Assembly (NCBI RefSeq): GCF_014138605.1
Contig: NZ_JACJHX010000002.1
Span: 37,806 to 101,805 of the forward strand
Length of the DNA stretch: 64,000 nt
Direction of reading: 5' to 3'
Source: Peribacillus huizhouensis
GTDB lineage: Bacteria > Bacillota > Bacilli > Bacillales > DSM-1321
Positions 8,106 through 18,110 of the stretch are shown here, one piece after another. The notes under the pieces are model-generated. The model searched no databases and was not told where the DNA came from. It was given only the letters and a program-made list of their open reading frames with translations. Each line of letters opens with the position of its first letter. The stretch's first letter is position 1. Made by a program: the position numbers and the translations under genes.

Positions 8106-9635
8106 TTAATTCTTTACTAATTTCGTTACAACCTTATTGCCAGATGGCTTTTTTTCGATTATATCTTCTGCTGGTTTAGCCCGTTTTATAAAGAAAGCTA
8201 AGATTAAAGCAACCCCAGCAATACCGACAGTCACTAAGAAAGCATCATTAATTCCTTCTAACATCGCTTGCATCGCAATTTGTTGTTTCATTTCTACTGC
8301 TTGTGCGGCTGTTGGCTGCCCAACCAAGTGTTTCATTGCATCGGCAGCTATTTCAGTCGCATGCGTTTCCGTACGATTCGACATAATCGTTACCAATAAC
8401 GCTGTACCAATGGCGCCAGAAACTTGCTGCATAGTATTGTTCATTGCAGTACCATGTGGGTAATAACGCGCCGGCAATTGGTTTAAGCCATTAGTCGAAA
8501 CTGGCATCATCACCATGGACATACCAAACATCCGGGCTGAATATAAAATGATTAAGAAAGTATAAGAAGTATCAAGAGTTAATTTACTGAAGTAATAACT
8601 TGTAATTGTCGTTATCGCTAAACCAATAACGGCTAGTATACGTCCACCAAATTTGTCAAATAATTTCCCATTAATTGGTGACATAACAGCCATTAATATT
8701 GCCCCCGGCAATAGCAATAATCCCGCATCCATAGGAGATATTCCGCGAATCGTTTGGACATAAATAGGAAGTAAAATCATAGCCGAAAACATAGCCATCG
8801 TGATTGTCATGGAAATAGCTGATGATAAAGCAAACATTGGATACTTATAGATTCTAAATTCAAGCATTGGTCTTTCTAACTTCAATTGACGTAAAATAAA
8901 CCAAACCAATGCAATTACCCCAATGATCAATGTCCCATATACAAGCGGACTATCCCAGCCTTTCGTACCTGCAGAACTAAAGCCATATAGCAACCCGCCA
9001 AAACCTAAACTCGACAAAAGAACCGAAAATAGGTCAAGACGGATATCGACTTTTTCCTTTTTCCCTTTCAGCAAGAAGATGCCAACCAACAACACGACAA
9101 TTGCAATGGGTGTTACAAAATGGAACAGCATTCTCCAGTCATAGTGTTCAATGATCCAGCCCGATAAAGTCGGACCAATCGCTGGGGCTCCCATTAGAAC
9201 TAAACCAAAAATCCCCATCGCCGCTCCTCTCTTTTCCACAGGAAAGCTCGTTAACATGACATTCATTAACAATGGCATCAAAATGGCTGAACCTGATGCT
9301 TGAACCATTCGTCCAATTAATAAAAGCGGAAATGCATGTGCAAAACCAGCAAGAACCGTACCGAGCGTAAATAATAACATGGCTGTTAAAAAAAGGTTCC
9401 GTACAGAATATTTTTGAATTAAAAATGCCGTCGTTGGAATTAAGATCCCGTTTACTAACATAAAACCTGTAGTGAGCCATTGCACAGTCGATGTCCCTAC
9501 ATCTAAATCCTTCATAATTGACGGCAAAGCAATGTTTAGTAAAGTATTGTTTAAAAAAGCTATAAATGCACCAATCATCAAGACGGCAAGCATGCCGTAC
9601 GGTGGACGATCAGTCTTTTGTATTGAATGATCCAT
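8106..9635 (-). CDS. DHA2-type MFS multidrug transporter (EmrB/LmrB-like)
   Basis: About 509 residues with 14 predicted membrane helices, the count for DHA2 drug:H+ antiporters. Motifs include FLNNTLLNIALPSIMKDL in helix 1, VQWLTTGFML in helix 2, GRMVQASGSAILMPLLMNV in helix 4 and the antiporter motif GAPAIGPTLSGWI in helix 5. I choose the ATG at 9635 because AGGGGGA lies just upstream. Closest known group is LmrB/EmrB; the substrate cannot be told from sequence. It stands alone with its own promoter and a palindrome upstream of it. Confidence 0.88.
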   Translation of the reverse strand: MDHSIQKTDRPPYGMLAVLMIGAFIAFLNNTLLNIALPSIMKDLDVGTSTVQWLTTGFMLVNGILIPTTAFLIQKYSVRNLFLTAMLLFTLGTVLAGFAHAFPLLLIGRMVQASGSAILMPLLMNVMLTSFPVEKRGAAMGIFGLVLMGAPAIGPTLSGWIIEHYDWRMLFHFVTPIAIVVLLVGIFLLKGKKEKVDIRLDLFSVLLSSLGFGGLLYGFSSAGTKGWDSPLVYGTLIIGVIALVWFILRQLKLERPMLEFRIYKYPMFALSSAISMTITMAMFSAMILLPIYVQTIRGISPMDAGLLLLPGAILMAVMSPINGKLFDKFGGRILAVIGLAITTITSYYFSKLTLDTSYTFLIILYSARMFGMSMVMMPVSTNGLNQLPARYYPHGTAMNNTMQQVSGAIGTALLVTIMSNRTETHATEIAADAMKHLVGQPTAAQAVEMKQQIAMQAMLEGINDAFLVTVGIAGVALILAFFIKRAKPAEDIIEKKPSGNKVVTKLVKN

Positions 9636-9692
9636 TTGTGTTCCCCCTATGAACTCGCAGTTCATTTTTTTATACTCTTATTCCGATTCCAC

Positions 9693-9721
9693 ATTATATA
9701 ATAACTATTTTAATTTTGCAA
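9693..9721 (-). promoter_or_regulatory. Sigma A-type promoter of the MFS gene
   Basis: On the minus strand TTGCAA (9716-9721), a 17-base spacer and TATAAT (9693-9698). Confidence 0.75.
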
Positions 9722-9735
9722 TCCAAAAATATATA

Positions 9736-9765
9736 ATCACTACTAGGTTAAACGGGAGTAGTGAT
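9736..9765. promoter_or_regulatory. Perfect palindrome upstream of the MFS promoter
   Basis: ATCACTACT and AGTAGTGAT are exact inverted arms of nine bases, 12 bases apart, starting 15 bases upstream of the -35 box. It may be a regulator site for the drug pump. A plus-strand TTTTT follows, so a hairpin or terminator role cannot be excluded. Confidence 0.45.
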
Positions 9766-9890
9766 TTTTATGCAGTTAGCTGGGAATGGACAGAATAATG
9801 GGATCATTCGAGGCTTGGATAGTAAAAAATTTAAGCTAAATGCCAAAAGAATATTTATACATTTATGTTGTTGATACCATTTTGACTACA

Positions 9891-9962
9891 AAAAAGGCGA
9901 TAGATTCTTTACAATTACCTGGAGAAAATCATTCCAGGTATTTTGATAAAGAAACTATCGCC
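9891..9962 (-). terminator. Terminator of the zwf-tkt-gnd-tal cluster
   Basis: On the minus strand GGCGATAG ... CTATCGCC form the base and CCTGGA/TCCAGG the top of a long stem, followed by TTTTTT. It starts 38 bases after the tal stop. From here to the MFS promoter (about 9770-9890) I see no gene. Confidence 0.75.
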
Positions 9963-10000
9963 CGCTAGAAAACCAAACAAATGGTCTTACTTATATAAAA

Positions 10001-10669
10001 TTAGTTTTTAGGAGCTTTTTCCCAATCAGCTGCAAATTTCTCAATGCCTTGATCTGTAAGCGGGTGCTTAGTAAGTTGCTCAATAACATTGTAAGGAATA
10101 GTCGCAATATGAGCACCAGCCATTGCTACACGAGTTACGTGATCTGGATGACGAACTGAAGCCGCAATGATTTGTGAATCTAATTGATGAACGCGGAATA
10201 GTTCAGCAATTTTTGATACCAATTGAACACCATCTTCAGAAATATCATCTAAACGACCTAAGAACGGTGATACATAAGCAGCACCTGCACGAGCTGCTAA
10301 AAGAGCTTGGTTCACAGTGAAAATAAGAGTCACGTTAACTTTAACTCCTTTTTCTGCAAGATAACGTGTTGTTTCTAGACCAGCTAATGTCATCGGAACT
10401 TTAATTGTTACCTTTTTATCTCCACCATTGATTTTAATTAGTTCCTCTGCCTCAGCAATCATTTCTTCTGCTGAAACAGCAGCAGGCGTAACTTCTGCAG
10501 ATACAGATTCAACAGATGGTACAGCTTTTAGAATTTCTTCAATACGATCTTCAAATTTAACCCCTTCTTTAGCAACTAAGGAAGGATTTGTCGTTACACC
10601 AGAAAGAACGCCAATTTTATACGCTTTTTGAATATCCTCTAGGTTCGCAGTATCGATAAAAAATTTCAT
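10001..10669 (-). CDS. tal: Transaldolase, small TalC/FSA type
   Basis: 222 residues, the short single-barrel transaldolase subfamily. The first strand MKFFIDTAN, the block GVTTNPSL, and VTIKVPMT with the Schiff-base lysine near residue 90 are present, as is the C-terminal [15 protein letters not shown]. It moves a dihydroxyacetone unit between sugar phosphates in the non-oxidative pentose phosphate pathway. GGGGGT nine bases before the ATG. Last gene of the cluster, 39 bases after gnd. The related fructose-6-phosphate aldolases share the fold; Bacillus members of this kind act as transaldolases. Confidence 0.92.
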   Translation of the reverse strand: MKFFIDTANLEDIQKAYKIGVLSGVTTNPSLVAKEGVKFEDRIEEILKAVPSVESVSAEVTPAAVSAEEMIAEAEELIKINGGDKKVTIKVPMTLAGLETTRYLAEKGVKVNVTLIFTVNQALLAARAGAAYVSPFLGRLDDISEDGVQLVSKIAELFRVHQLDSQIIAASVRHPDHVTRVAMAGAHIATIPYNVIEQLTKHPLTDQGIEKFAADWEKAPKN

Positions 10670-10708
10670 TATAAATTACCCCCGTATTTTCATTAATTTT
10701 TTTCTTGC

Positions 10709-11602
10709 TTACTTCTTCTCTACCGCATGTCCACCAAACTCATTGCGGAGTGCTGAGACAACTTTCCCTGTAAACGTATCTTCTTCTAATGAGCGATAAC
10801 GCATTAACAAGGACATCGCAATAACCGGAGTTGCCATTTGAAGGTCTAATGCTGTTTCAAGCGTCCATTTCCCTTCACCTGAAGAATGCATGACCCCTTT
10901 AATATCGTCTAGTTTTGCATCTTTAGAGAAAGCATTTTCTGTCAATTCCATCAACCATGAACGAATAACAGATCCGTTGTTCCAAACTCTTGCAACTTTT
11001 TCATAATCATAGTCAAATTCACTTTTTTCTAGGAGTTCAAATCCTTCACCAATGGCAGCCATCATTCCGTATTCAATACCATTATGAACCATTTTTAGGA
11101 AATGACCCCCACCTGCTTTACCTGTAAAAATATAGCCATTTTCAACAGAGGTATCTCGGAAAATAGGTTCTACGATCGACCATGCTTCCGCATCCCCACC
11201 AACCATATAATTGGCACCATTACGCGCACCTTCCATACCGCCAGAAGTACCTGCGTCTAAGAAGTTTACCCCTATTTCTTTAAAGTAATTGTAGCGGCGA
11301 ATGGATTCCTTATAATGGGAGTTACCTGCTTCAATCACAATATCTCCAGGTTCAAGGAAAGGTTTCACTTCATCAATCACTGAATCAACAACAGAATGAG
11401 GTACCATTATCCAAAGAACTCTTGGTTTGTCTAAATTTTCAACAAGTTCTTTATAACTTGATGTACCCGTTGCCCCAAAGTTTCTCATTTCTTGTACTGC
11501 AGTGGGATTTACATCAAATGCTACCACTTCATGGTTATGATCCAATAAATTTTGACCGATATTTAACCCCATTTTCCCTAAACCGATTAATCCGACTTTC
11601 AT
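10709..11602 (-). CDS. gnd: 6-phosphogluconate dehydrogenase, short (YqeC/GndA) type
   Basis: 297 residues, the short form rather than the 470-residue enzyme. The Rossmann start is GLIGLGKMGLNIGQNLLDHNHEVVAFDVNP; the acidic DVN after strand 2, instead of the NR(T/S) of NADP enzymes, suggests NAD use. GGHFLKMVHNGIEYGMM carries the catalytic lysine, and SSGEGKWT the substrate-binding block. It converts 6-phosphogluconate to ribulose 5-phosphate. It follows tkt after a 126-base gap with a large inverted repeat, and precedes tal. Confidence 0.9.
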   Translation of the reverse strand: MKVGLIGLGKMGLNIGQNLLDHNHEVVAFDVNPTAVQEMRNFGATGTSSYKELVENLDKPRVLWIMVPHSVVDSVIDEVKPFLEPGDIVIEAGNSHYKESIRRYNYFKEIGVNFLDAGTSGGMEGARNGANYMVGGDAEAWSIVEPIFRDTSVENGYIFTGKAGGGHFLKMVHNGIEYGMMAAIGEGFELLEKSEFDYDYEKVARVWNNGSVIRSWLMELTENAFSKDAKLDDIKGVMHSSGEGKWTLETALDLQMATPVIAMSLLMRYRSLEEDTFTGKVVSALRNEFGGHAVEKK

Positions 11603-11646
11603 GATGACGCCTCCTATGATCGTAAAAGCATATATATATAAATTCC

Positions 11647-11696
11647 GCGTTTTCTAATTTCCTTCATTCACAATTAAACTGTCAATTAGAAAACGC
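11647..11696. repeat. Inverted repeat between tkt and gnd
   Basis: GCGTTTTCTAATT (11647-11659) and AATTAGAAAACGC (11684-11696) are perfect 13-base arms with a 24-base loop. No T run follows on the minus strand, so it looks more like an mRNA processing or stability hairpin than a terminator. Confidence 0.6.
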
Positions 11697-11728
11697 AGAT
11701 TTATTATCATTCAGGTGCAAATTCTTGA

Positions 11729-13723
11729 TTAAGAATTTAATAATTCTTTAGAAATTTTGACAACATTTTCTGTCGTAAATCCGAAGTATTCCAGAACTGA
11801 CGCTCCACTTCCTGAAGCTCCAAACGTTTCGATCGATAAAATTTTCCCTTCTTGGCCGACAAATCGTTCCCAACCTAGAGAAATACCCATTTCAATTGCT
11901 AAGCGCTTCGTAACTGAAGCAGGTAATACTTGTTCTTGATATTCTTTCGGTTGGTTTTTGAAAAGTTCCCAACTTGGAATAGCTACGACACGAACCGATA
12001 CATTTTCTTTTTCTAGCTCTACTTTCGCACTTGCAGCAAGTGAGACTTCAGATCCTGTAGCCATTAAAATCATATCAGGATTTTCGTTTGTTTCAGTTAG
12101 AACGTAGGCACCTTTAGAAAGGTTTTCCAGATTACCTTTTGTTTCTTCAAACACTGGCAAGTTTTGGCGGCTAAGTACTAACACTACTGGACCATCCACG
12201 TTTTGTAATGCATAAGCCCATGCACTTGCTGTTTCATTTGCATCACTTGGACGGATCACTGTAAGACCAGGAATCGCACGAAGAGCAGTCAATTGTTCAA
12301 TTGGCTCATGTGTTGGACCATCTTCACCTACAGCGATTGAGTCGTGTGTAAACACATACGTAACTGGTAGTTTTGATAAAGCCGCTAAACGGATCGCTGG
12401 ACGTAAATAGTCATTGAAGACAAAGAATGTACTAACAAAAGGTTTTACTCCACCGTGTAGAGCCATTCCATTTCCAGCAGCACCCATTGCATGTTCACGA
12501 ACACCAAAGTACACATTGCGACCAGCAAATGATTCAACAGCAAATTTCGCTTCGCCTTTAATATCCGTCATTGTAGATCCTGAAAGATCTGCGCTTCCTC
12601 CAAAAATAGATGGAACTGTTTTAACAAAGTGGTTAATTGCTTGACCGCTTGCCACTCGTGTTGATACTTCTTTATCCGTATCAAAAGTTAGAATGTCTTG
12701 CGCTTCAATTAATACTTTTCCATCAATCGCATCAGAAAGTTCACTTGCCAATTCAGGACAAGCTTCTTTGTACGCAGCAAATAATGTATTCCATTGCTCT
12801 TCTTTGTTGCCGCCAACCTGTTTTAATTCTGCAAAATGAGCTTTTACTTCTTCAGGTACATAGAAATCTTCTTCATAATTCCAGTCATAAGCTAATTTTG
12901 TTGCTTTCGCTTCTTCAACACCAAGTGGGTTACCATGTGCTTTATTCGTTCCAGCAACTTTCGGGCTACCAAAGCCAATGATTGTTCTAATTTCGATAAG
13001 AGTTGGTTGATCTAGATTTAGTTTCGCTTCTTCAATCGCCTTTGTGATTGCTTCAACATCGTTTCCGTCTTCCACTCGTAAATACTGCCAATTGACAGAT
13101 TCCGCACGTTTTTTCGTATCTTCACCATATGAAAGGTTTAATTCACCATCTAGTGAAATATCATTAGAATCATATAACGCGATTAATTTTCCTAGTTTCA
13201 TATGACCCGCCATAGACATTGCTTCATAAGCAACACCTTCCATTAAGTCACCATCGCCTACTAATGCATACGTAAAGTGATCTACTACCGGGAATTCTTT
13301 TTTATTGAATTTAGCCGCTAAGTGCGCTTCTGCCATAGCCATACCAACTGCAGTTGCGATACCTTGACCTAATGGACCTGTAGTTGCTTCAACACCATCT
13401 GTATGACCCACTTCTGGATGACCAGGTGTTTTACTGTTTAATTTACGGAAGTTTTTTAGATCCTCTAAAGAAACGTCATAGCCCGTTAAATGAAGCAAGC
13501 TGTATAATAAACTTGAACCATGTCCTGCAGACAAAACAAAGCGATCACGGTTAAACCATTTTGAATGAGCAGGATTATGAGATAAATGATTCGCCCATAA
13601 AGCGTACGCCATTGGTGCCGCACCCATTGGTAGACCAGGATGTCCTGAATTTGCACTATTAATTGCATCAATAGATAAAGTACGAATTGTATTAACAGCT
13701 AAAGTTTCAATATTATGTGTCAT
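11729..13723 (-). CDS. tkt: Transketolase
   Basis: 664 residues, normal length. N-terminal TPP domain: [41 protein letters not shown] and the [13 protein letters not shown] diphosphate-binding motif. The pyrimidine domain holds [17 protein letters not shown], and [20 protein letters not shown] is the substrate block. It interconverts pentose, triose and hexose phosphates in the non-oxidative pentose phosphate pathway. It begins 31 bases after zwf, so the two are co-transcribed. Confidence 0.97.
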   Translation of the reverse strand: MTHNIETLAVNTIRTLSIDAINSANSGHPGLPMGAAPMAYALWANHLSHNPAHSKWFNRDRFVLSAGHGSSLLYSLLHLTGYDVSLEDLKNFRKLNSKTPGHPEVGHTDGVEATTGPLGQGIATAVGMAMAEAHLAAKFNKKEFPVVDHFTYALVGDGDLMEGVAYEAMSMAGHMKLGKLIALYDSNDISLDGELNLSYGEDTKKRAESVNWQYLRVEDGNDVEAITKAIEEAKLNLDQPTLIEIRTIIGFGSPKVAGTNKAHGNPLGVEEAKATKLAYDWNYEEDFYVPEEVKAHFAELKQVGGNKEEQWNTLFAAYKEACPELASELSDAIDGKVLIEAQDILTFDTDKEVSTRVASGQAINHFVKTVPSIFGGSADLSGSTMTDIKGEAKFAVESFAGRNVYFGVREHAMGAAGNGMALHGGVKPFVSTFFVFNDYLRPAIRLAALSKLPVTYVFTHDSIAVGEDGPTHEPIEQLTALRAIPGLTVIRPSDANETASAWAYALQNVDGPVVLVLSRQNLPVFEETKGNLENLSKGAYVLTETNENPDMILMATGSEVSLAASAKVELEKENVSVRVVAIPSWELFKNQPKEYQEQVLPASVTKRLAIEMGISLGWERFVGQEGKILSIETFGASGSGASVLEYFGFTTENVVKISKELLNS

Positions 13724-13754
13724 TTTAATATCCCCCTGAATGATCTTTTATTTG

Positions 13755-15254
13755 TTAAACAAGCACAGCTTCCTTTTTCGAGACTACAGTTTCTTCATCT
13801 AACCACCATTTAAAGCCTACATTTTGTAATAATTGATGGGCTTCCTTTGGCCCGTATGATCCGGACTCATATTGCATAAGTGGAACAGACCCTTCGGAAA
13901 AAGCATCAATAATAGGTTGCACCCATTCCCAAGCCAATTCAACTTCTTTCCAATGGGCAAAGAAGGTTGAATCGCCACGAAAAGCATCATAAATGAGTCT
14001 TTCATAGGCTTCAGGTACATCTTTTTGATTGGAAGTGAAATTCATTTTTATCGGTTCGATTTCCCCGTTTAATGGGTTTTTGCTATTTAATTGTAATGTA
14101 ACATTTTCATTTGGATTGATTTCAATGATTAAGAGGTTCGGAGCCACTTTTACATTTTGATCCTTATACAGTTCATTTGCTGAGTCTTTAAATTCAATCA
14201 CAATCCGCGTAGACTTTTCTTTCATTCGTTTGCCTGTTCTAATATAGAACGGCACTCCACTCCAAAATGAATTATCAATCCAAAGTTCAGCAGCGATGAA
14301 GGTGTCATTCATAGAAGTAGAATGAATTCCTGGTTCGTCTAGATAACCATTCACCTGCTTCCCATTCATTTCACCTGATGTATATTGACCGCGTATTACT
14401 TGTAAACCGACATCTTCTTTTTTTAATGGACGAAGTGATTCCATTACTTTTCTTTTTTCATTTCGTATGTCGTTTGCACTGATTTTGTTTGGTTTTTGCA
14501 TCGCTGTCATCATTAGCATTTGTAACATATGATTTTGAAACATATCTCGAAGTGCACCAGACTTATCATAATAGCCTGCTCTCTCCTCAACCCCAACGGT
14601 TTCACTCGCTGTTATTTGTACATTTGCGATATTTTCGTTGTTCCAAAGCGCTTGCAATACTGGGTTTGCAAATGCTAACGCTTCTAGATTTTGAACCATT
14701 GGCTTACCAAGATAATGGTCAATTCGATATATTTCTTCTTCCTCAAACGCTTTCGTTAAATTTGCATTTAAAAGGCGTGCAGATTCTAAATCATGTCCAA
14801 AAGGTTTTTCAATAATCAGACGCTTCCATCCCTTTGTAGAACCTAATCCGCTTTCTTTTATATTTAAAGCAATGAGATCGAAAAACTCAGGACCAACAGA
14901 AAGATAAAACATTCTATTTTCTGGAATATGTAATTCCTTTTCTCTCTGTTCAACAAGGTCACGTAATGATTGATAGTCTTCAATCTTCGTTGCATCAAAT
15001 CGGCTATAGCGAAAAGCATCAAGAAAGTCTGCTAATCTAGTTTCATCATCTATTATACTTCTAGAAAAGGTTTGCAAAGATTGTTTCACATAGGCTTGTA
15101 AGTCACTATCTGACATCTCTTTCCTTCCTACAGCGATGATGGAGATCTTTTGAGGCATTTTTTGATTTGCATATAAATTATACAAAGCAGGAAAAATTTT
15201 CCTCTTCGCCAAATCCCCCGTTGATCCGAATAAAACAAAGGTCATGGACTCCAT
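13755..15254 (-). CDS. zwf: Glucose-6-phosphate 1-dehydrogenase
   Basis: 499 residues. The nucleotide motif GSTGDLAKRKIFPALYNL is near the N-terminus and RIDHYLGKPMVQN, the substrate and catalytic signature, is near residue 175. PFYIRTGKRM is also present. It oxidises glucose 6-phosphate to 6-phosphogluconolactone, the entry to the oxidative branch. ATG at 15254 with GGGGGA upstream; a second ATG three codons later is possible. No lactonase (pgl) gene is in the window. First gene of the zwf-tkt-gnd-tal unit. Confidence 0.96.
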   Translation of the reverse strand: MESMTFVLFGSTGDLAKRKIFPALYNLYANQKMPQKISIIAVGRKEMSDSDLQAYVKQSLQTFSRSIIDDETRLADFLDAFRYSRFDATKIEDYQSLRDLVEQREKELHIPENRMFYLSVGPEFFDLIALNIKESGLGSTKGWKRLIIEKPFGHDLESARLLNANLTKAFEEEEIYRIDHYLGKPMVQNLEALAFANPVLQALWNNENIANVQITASETVGVEERAGYYDKSGALRDMFQNHMLQMLMMTAMQKPNKISANDIRNEKRKVMESLRPLKKEDVGLQVIRGQYTSGEMNGKQVNGYLDEPGIHSTSMNDTFIAAELWIDNSFWSGVPFYIRTGKRMKEKSTRIVIEFKDSANELYKDQNVKVAPNLLIIEINPNENVTLQLNSKNPLNGEIEPIKMNFTSNQKDVPEAYERLIYDAFRGDSTFFAHWKEVELAWEWVQPIIDAFSEGSVPLMQYESGSYGPKEAHQLLQNVGFKWWLDEETVVSKKEAVLV

Positions 15255-15368
15255 CCCTTTATTCCCCCTTAATTAACAAAAACATGGTTGATTTCTTCGT
15301 ACGAGGTTGTTATTCATTAAGAAGAATTTACCAGGTACTCTTTATTGTATGAGTTACTTTATATAACC

Positions 15369-15414
15369 ATGTTATACCTTGGTTCATTTATAGTCAAGTA
15401 GTTTGTGTCTACTT
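15369..15414 (-). promoter_or_regulatory. Probable zwf promoter with inverted repeat at the -35 box
   Basis: On the minus strand TTGACT (15392-15397), 17 bases, TAACAT (15369-15374). The -35 box is overlapped by AAGTAG-N7-CTACTT (15396-15414). The repeat could be an operator. The ACTAC/GTAGT core is shared with the palindrome at 9736. Confidence 0.45.
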
Positions 15415-15558
15415 TGTGAACTTTGTTTAAGCTGTTATATAATAAGTTTTTCAAATCTAACCCTAGAATATAACACAAAAGGAATTATATGAACCCTTTG
15501 TTATTATTAATAAACTACTAACAAAAAATTTAGTTTTTAATGCCGACTCCTTAATTTT

Positions 15559-16230
15559 TCATGATCGATTTTTAACCACGATTTGCTTATCGGCATTTAG
15601 AGTAATCACAGCATCTGCCATTTGATTAAACAAGCCATTTTCAACAACACCTGGAATCATATTAAGTTTTTGTTCTAATGTGACGGGATCTAGTATATTT
15701 GGAAACTTAGCATCAATAATGTAATTCCCATTGTCAGATTTATATGGACCATTGTTGGCAGAGCGAATTTTTGTTTCTGCCCCTAATAACCTAATCTGTT
15801 TGTTTGTCATTTCCACTCCAAATGGGACTACTTCAATCGGGAGGGGGAACGCTCCTAAATAGTCAACCATTTTAGCAGGATCAGCAACGACAATAAAACT
15901 CTTTGCAGCTCTCGCGATAATCTTCTCTCTTAAAAGAGCTCCGCCTCCTCCTTTTATTAGACTTAATTGCGGATCTACTTCGTCCGCTCCATCAATGGTT
16001 ACATCAATATGATTAATCTCTTTAAAGGTCACGAGAGGAATTCCACATTCATTTGCTAGTTGTTCCGTCTGAATCGAGGTCGGGACCCCTTTTATTGAGA
16101 GACCTTCTTTCATTAATTGCCCAAGTTTCATAATCGTATAATAAACGGTCGAACCAGTACCCAGTCCAACAGTCATGCCATCTTTTATAAATTCAACTGC
16201 TTTTTCACCAACGATTTTTTTTTCAATCAC
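15559..16230 (-). CDS. rpiA: Ribose-5-phosphate isomerase A
   Basis: 223 residues. GLGTGSTVYY, VPTSIQTEQLA, DGADEVD and KGGGGALLREKI are the RpiA substrate and catalytic motifs. It interconverts ribulose 5-phosphate and ribose 5-phosphate, joining the oxidative and non-oxidative branches encoded by the genes just downstream. The 304-base gap to zwf, with its own promoter-like site, suggests that rpiA is a separate transcription unit. With zwf, gnd, tkt and tal, only the lactonase and ribulose-phosphate epimerase are missing from the local set. Confidence 0.95.
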   Translation of the reverse strand: MIEKKIVGEKAVEFIKDGMTVGLGTGSTVYYTIMKLGQLMKEGLSIKGVPTSIQTEQLANECGIPLVTFKEINHIDVTIDGADEVDPQLSLIKGGGGALLREKIIARAAKSFIVVADPAKMVDYLGAFPLPIEVVPFGVEMTNKQIRLLGAETKIRSANNGPYKSDNGNYIIDAKFPNILDPVTLEQKLNMIPGVVENGLFNQMADAVITLNADKQIVVKNRS

Positions 16231-16659
16231 CGTTCTCGCTCCTTATATCATGTTTTCAGCTATACCTTGTACAATGTAAGAATCTACTTCCGCTTACTAT
16301 CTCATTTGACCAATATTGTATCGTTTTCTTATGGACATTTTCCACTATACATTTTTTCATTATATTTTTCAGCGTATTTCCGTGTTTAAAATTATAAAAA
16401 AAGAAATTGCATTTTTAGTTATCACATTAATTAGAATATAATAATTTCATTAATAATAACATAGTAATTTTATATAACCTATTTATTCGTTACTCAATAT
16501 AACGAAATTCTATAATAATGGCATTAAACATACATTTTAAAAGTATTATGTGTTATTATATGTTTACATAGAATATTATTTATTATCGTTAAAAATATTA
16601 TTAGTTACTATTTGTTCCCTATGTGATTTGGAATATACTGAAGATATGAGGTGAATAAT
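16231..16659. other. AT-rich intergenic region with possible hxlR promoter
   Basis: About 430 bases, very rich in A and T with many TAATA runs, between divergent rpiA and the HxlR-type gene. A plausible promoter for the latter is TTGTTC (16612-16617), 16 bases, TATACT (16634-16639). I see no gene or repeat of the other families here. Confidence 0.45.
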
Positions 16660-16980
16660 ATGATTGAGGAAAAACAGGAAGAGAAGCTATGTGAAAAGGT
16701 GGAACAGTCCTATCACTTATTGGGGAAAAAATGGATAGGCTTAATTCTCTATACGTTGAAGGATGAGCCAAAAAGATTTAGTGAGATTGCTACCTATATC
16801 CCTAATTTAAGTAAACGAGTCCTAAATGAACGAATCAAAGAGCTCGAGGATAGTGGCATTGTTATTCGTAATGTGATTGCTGATCGACCTATTCGTACCG
16901 AATACTCTTTAACTAAAAAAGGGACCGAATTATCGAAAGCGCTTTCTTATTTTGAGAATTGGGCTGATAAATGGCTATAA
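16660..16980 (+). CDS. HxlR-family winged-helix transcriptional regulator
   Basis: About 106 residues. The HxlR pattern is clear: a cysteine near residue 11 in LCEKVEQSYHLLGKKW, then RFSEIATYIPNLSKRVLNERIKELEDSGIVIR (recognition helix), RTEYSLTKKG wing and WADKW C-terminus. Members either sense electrophiles or oxidants through the N-terminal cysteine, or, like HxlR itself, control formaldehyde assimilation. ATG at 16660, GAGGTGA upstream. It is divergent from the rpiA/zwf genes, so control of these is possible but unproven. Confidence 0.88.
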   Translation: MIEEKQEEKLCEKVEQSYHLLGKKWIGLILYTLKDEPKRFSEIATYIPNLSKRVLNERIKELEDSGIVIRNVIADRPIRTEYSLTKKGTELSKALSYFENWADKWL

Positions 16981-16990
16981 TGAACGGACA

Positions 16991-17023
16991 GCATCTTCTT
17001 AACGGATAAGGAGATGTTTTTTT
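16991..17023 (+). terminator. Terminator of the HxlR-type gene
   Basis: CATCTTC and GGAGATG form a stem with an AACGGATAA loop, followed by seven T. Confidence 0.75.
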
Positions 17024-17141
17024 GCTGTAAAATCTACTCATACTTATTACTCAATTTAGCTCAGATTTGTTTCGTTTCTTCTACATCTGCATATTGACGA
17101 TAAACAGCGAACAGCTAACCTCAGCCATTCGCTGTTTGAAC

Positions 17142-18032
17142 TTAATTTAATGCAATTTTTTCTAAAAGGCTGCTATCAAAAGTATTCCCTTTTAACATCT
17201 CGATTTCGAATTTATATGGAGCTTTCTTATTTTTCTTGTCTTCACCAACGAATGGTGTTTCAAGAATCTTCGGAATCTCGGTTAACTGTGGATGATGAAC
17301 AATATAACGCAACGCTTCAAAACCGATATGGCCAAAGCCAATGTTTTCATGGCGGTCTTTACGTGCGCCGCGCTCGTTTTTACTGTCATTTATGTGTAAC
17401 ACCTTCAACCGATCAAGTCCAACGATTTTATCGAATTCATTTAAAACACCATCAAAATCCTCGATAATATTATACCCAGCATCGTGGACATGGCAGGTAT
17501 CAAGTGTAACAGACAGTTTATCATGAAGTGTAACACCATCGAATATCATCGCAAGTTCTTCAAAGCTTCTACCACACTCCGTACCTTTTCCAGCCATTGT
17601 TTCTAGTGCAATTTGCACTTCTTGATCGGAAACAAGTACTTCATTTAATCCTTCTATGATTTTCTTAATGCCTTCCTCCGGTCCAGCACCGACATGTGCA
17701 CCAGGGTGAAGCACAATTTGTTTCGCACCAAGTGCTTGCGTTCGTTCAATTTCACTTCGCAAAAAATTGACCCCTAGTTCAAAGGTTGCTGGATTTTGTG
17801 AGTTGCCGATGTTGATGATATAAGGGGCATGAACGACAATATCAGTTATCCCATGCTCTGCCATATGTTGTTGCCCTGCTGCAATATTCAACTCTTCTAT
17901 TTTTTTACGTCTCGTATTTTGCGGGGCGCCAGTATAAATCATAAACGTATTTGAACCATAAGAAACAGCTTCTTCACTCGCTCCAAGCAACATACTTTTT
18001 CCGCTCATCGAAACATGTGATCCTATTTTCAA
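17142..18032 (-). CDS. nfo: Deoxyribonuclease IV / endonuclease IV
   Basis: 296 residues. Zn-binding motifs of the AP endonuclease 2 family: [11 protein letters not shown] at the start, [38 protein letters not shown], and [23 protein letters not shown]. It cuts DNA at abasic sites in base excision repair and, in Bacillus, protects spore DNA. It follows cshB by 75 bases, as yqfS follows yqfR in B. subtilis. A short hairpin (AAACAGCGA/TCGCTGTTT) lies just after its stop. Confidence 0.96.
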   Translation of the reverse strand: MKIGSHVSMSGKSMLLGASEEAVSYGSNTFMIYTGAPQNTRRKKIEELNIAAGQQHMAEHGITDIVVHAPYIINIGNSQNPATFELGVNFLRSEIERTQALGAKQIVLHPGAHVGAGPEEGIKKIIEGLNEVLVSDQEVQIALETMAGKGTECGRSFEELAMIFDGVTLHDKLSVTLDTCHVHDAGYNIIEDFDGVLNEFDKIVGLDRLKVLHINDSKNERGARKDRHENIGFGHIGFEALRYIVHHPQLTEIPKILETPFVGEDKKNKKAPYKFEIEMLKGNTFDSSLLEKIALN

Positions 18033-18059
18033 CCTCGTCTCCCCCTAACTTTTATCACG

Positions 18060-18110
18060 GTTTAACTAATCAGTGGGAATGAACTTCCCACTGAGGGTAG
18101 TTCCGCTTTA
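18060..18110. repeat. Family A repeat edge at the cshB stop codon (copy A8)
   Basis: Read on the minus strand, the cshB stop TAA is followed by AGCGGAACTACCCTCAGTGGG, a loop, and CCCACTGATTAG. This is the left edge and first hairpin of family A with some changes. It lies between cshB and nfo and could weaken read-through into nfo. Confidence 0.6.

Noticed and set aside
9770..9890. Short frame starting MQLAGNGQNNG upstream of the MFS gene
   Set aside because: About 34 codons, no clear ribosome-binding site and no recognisable pattern.
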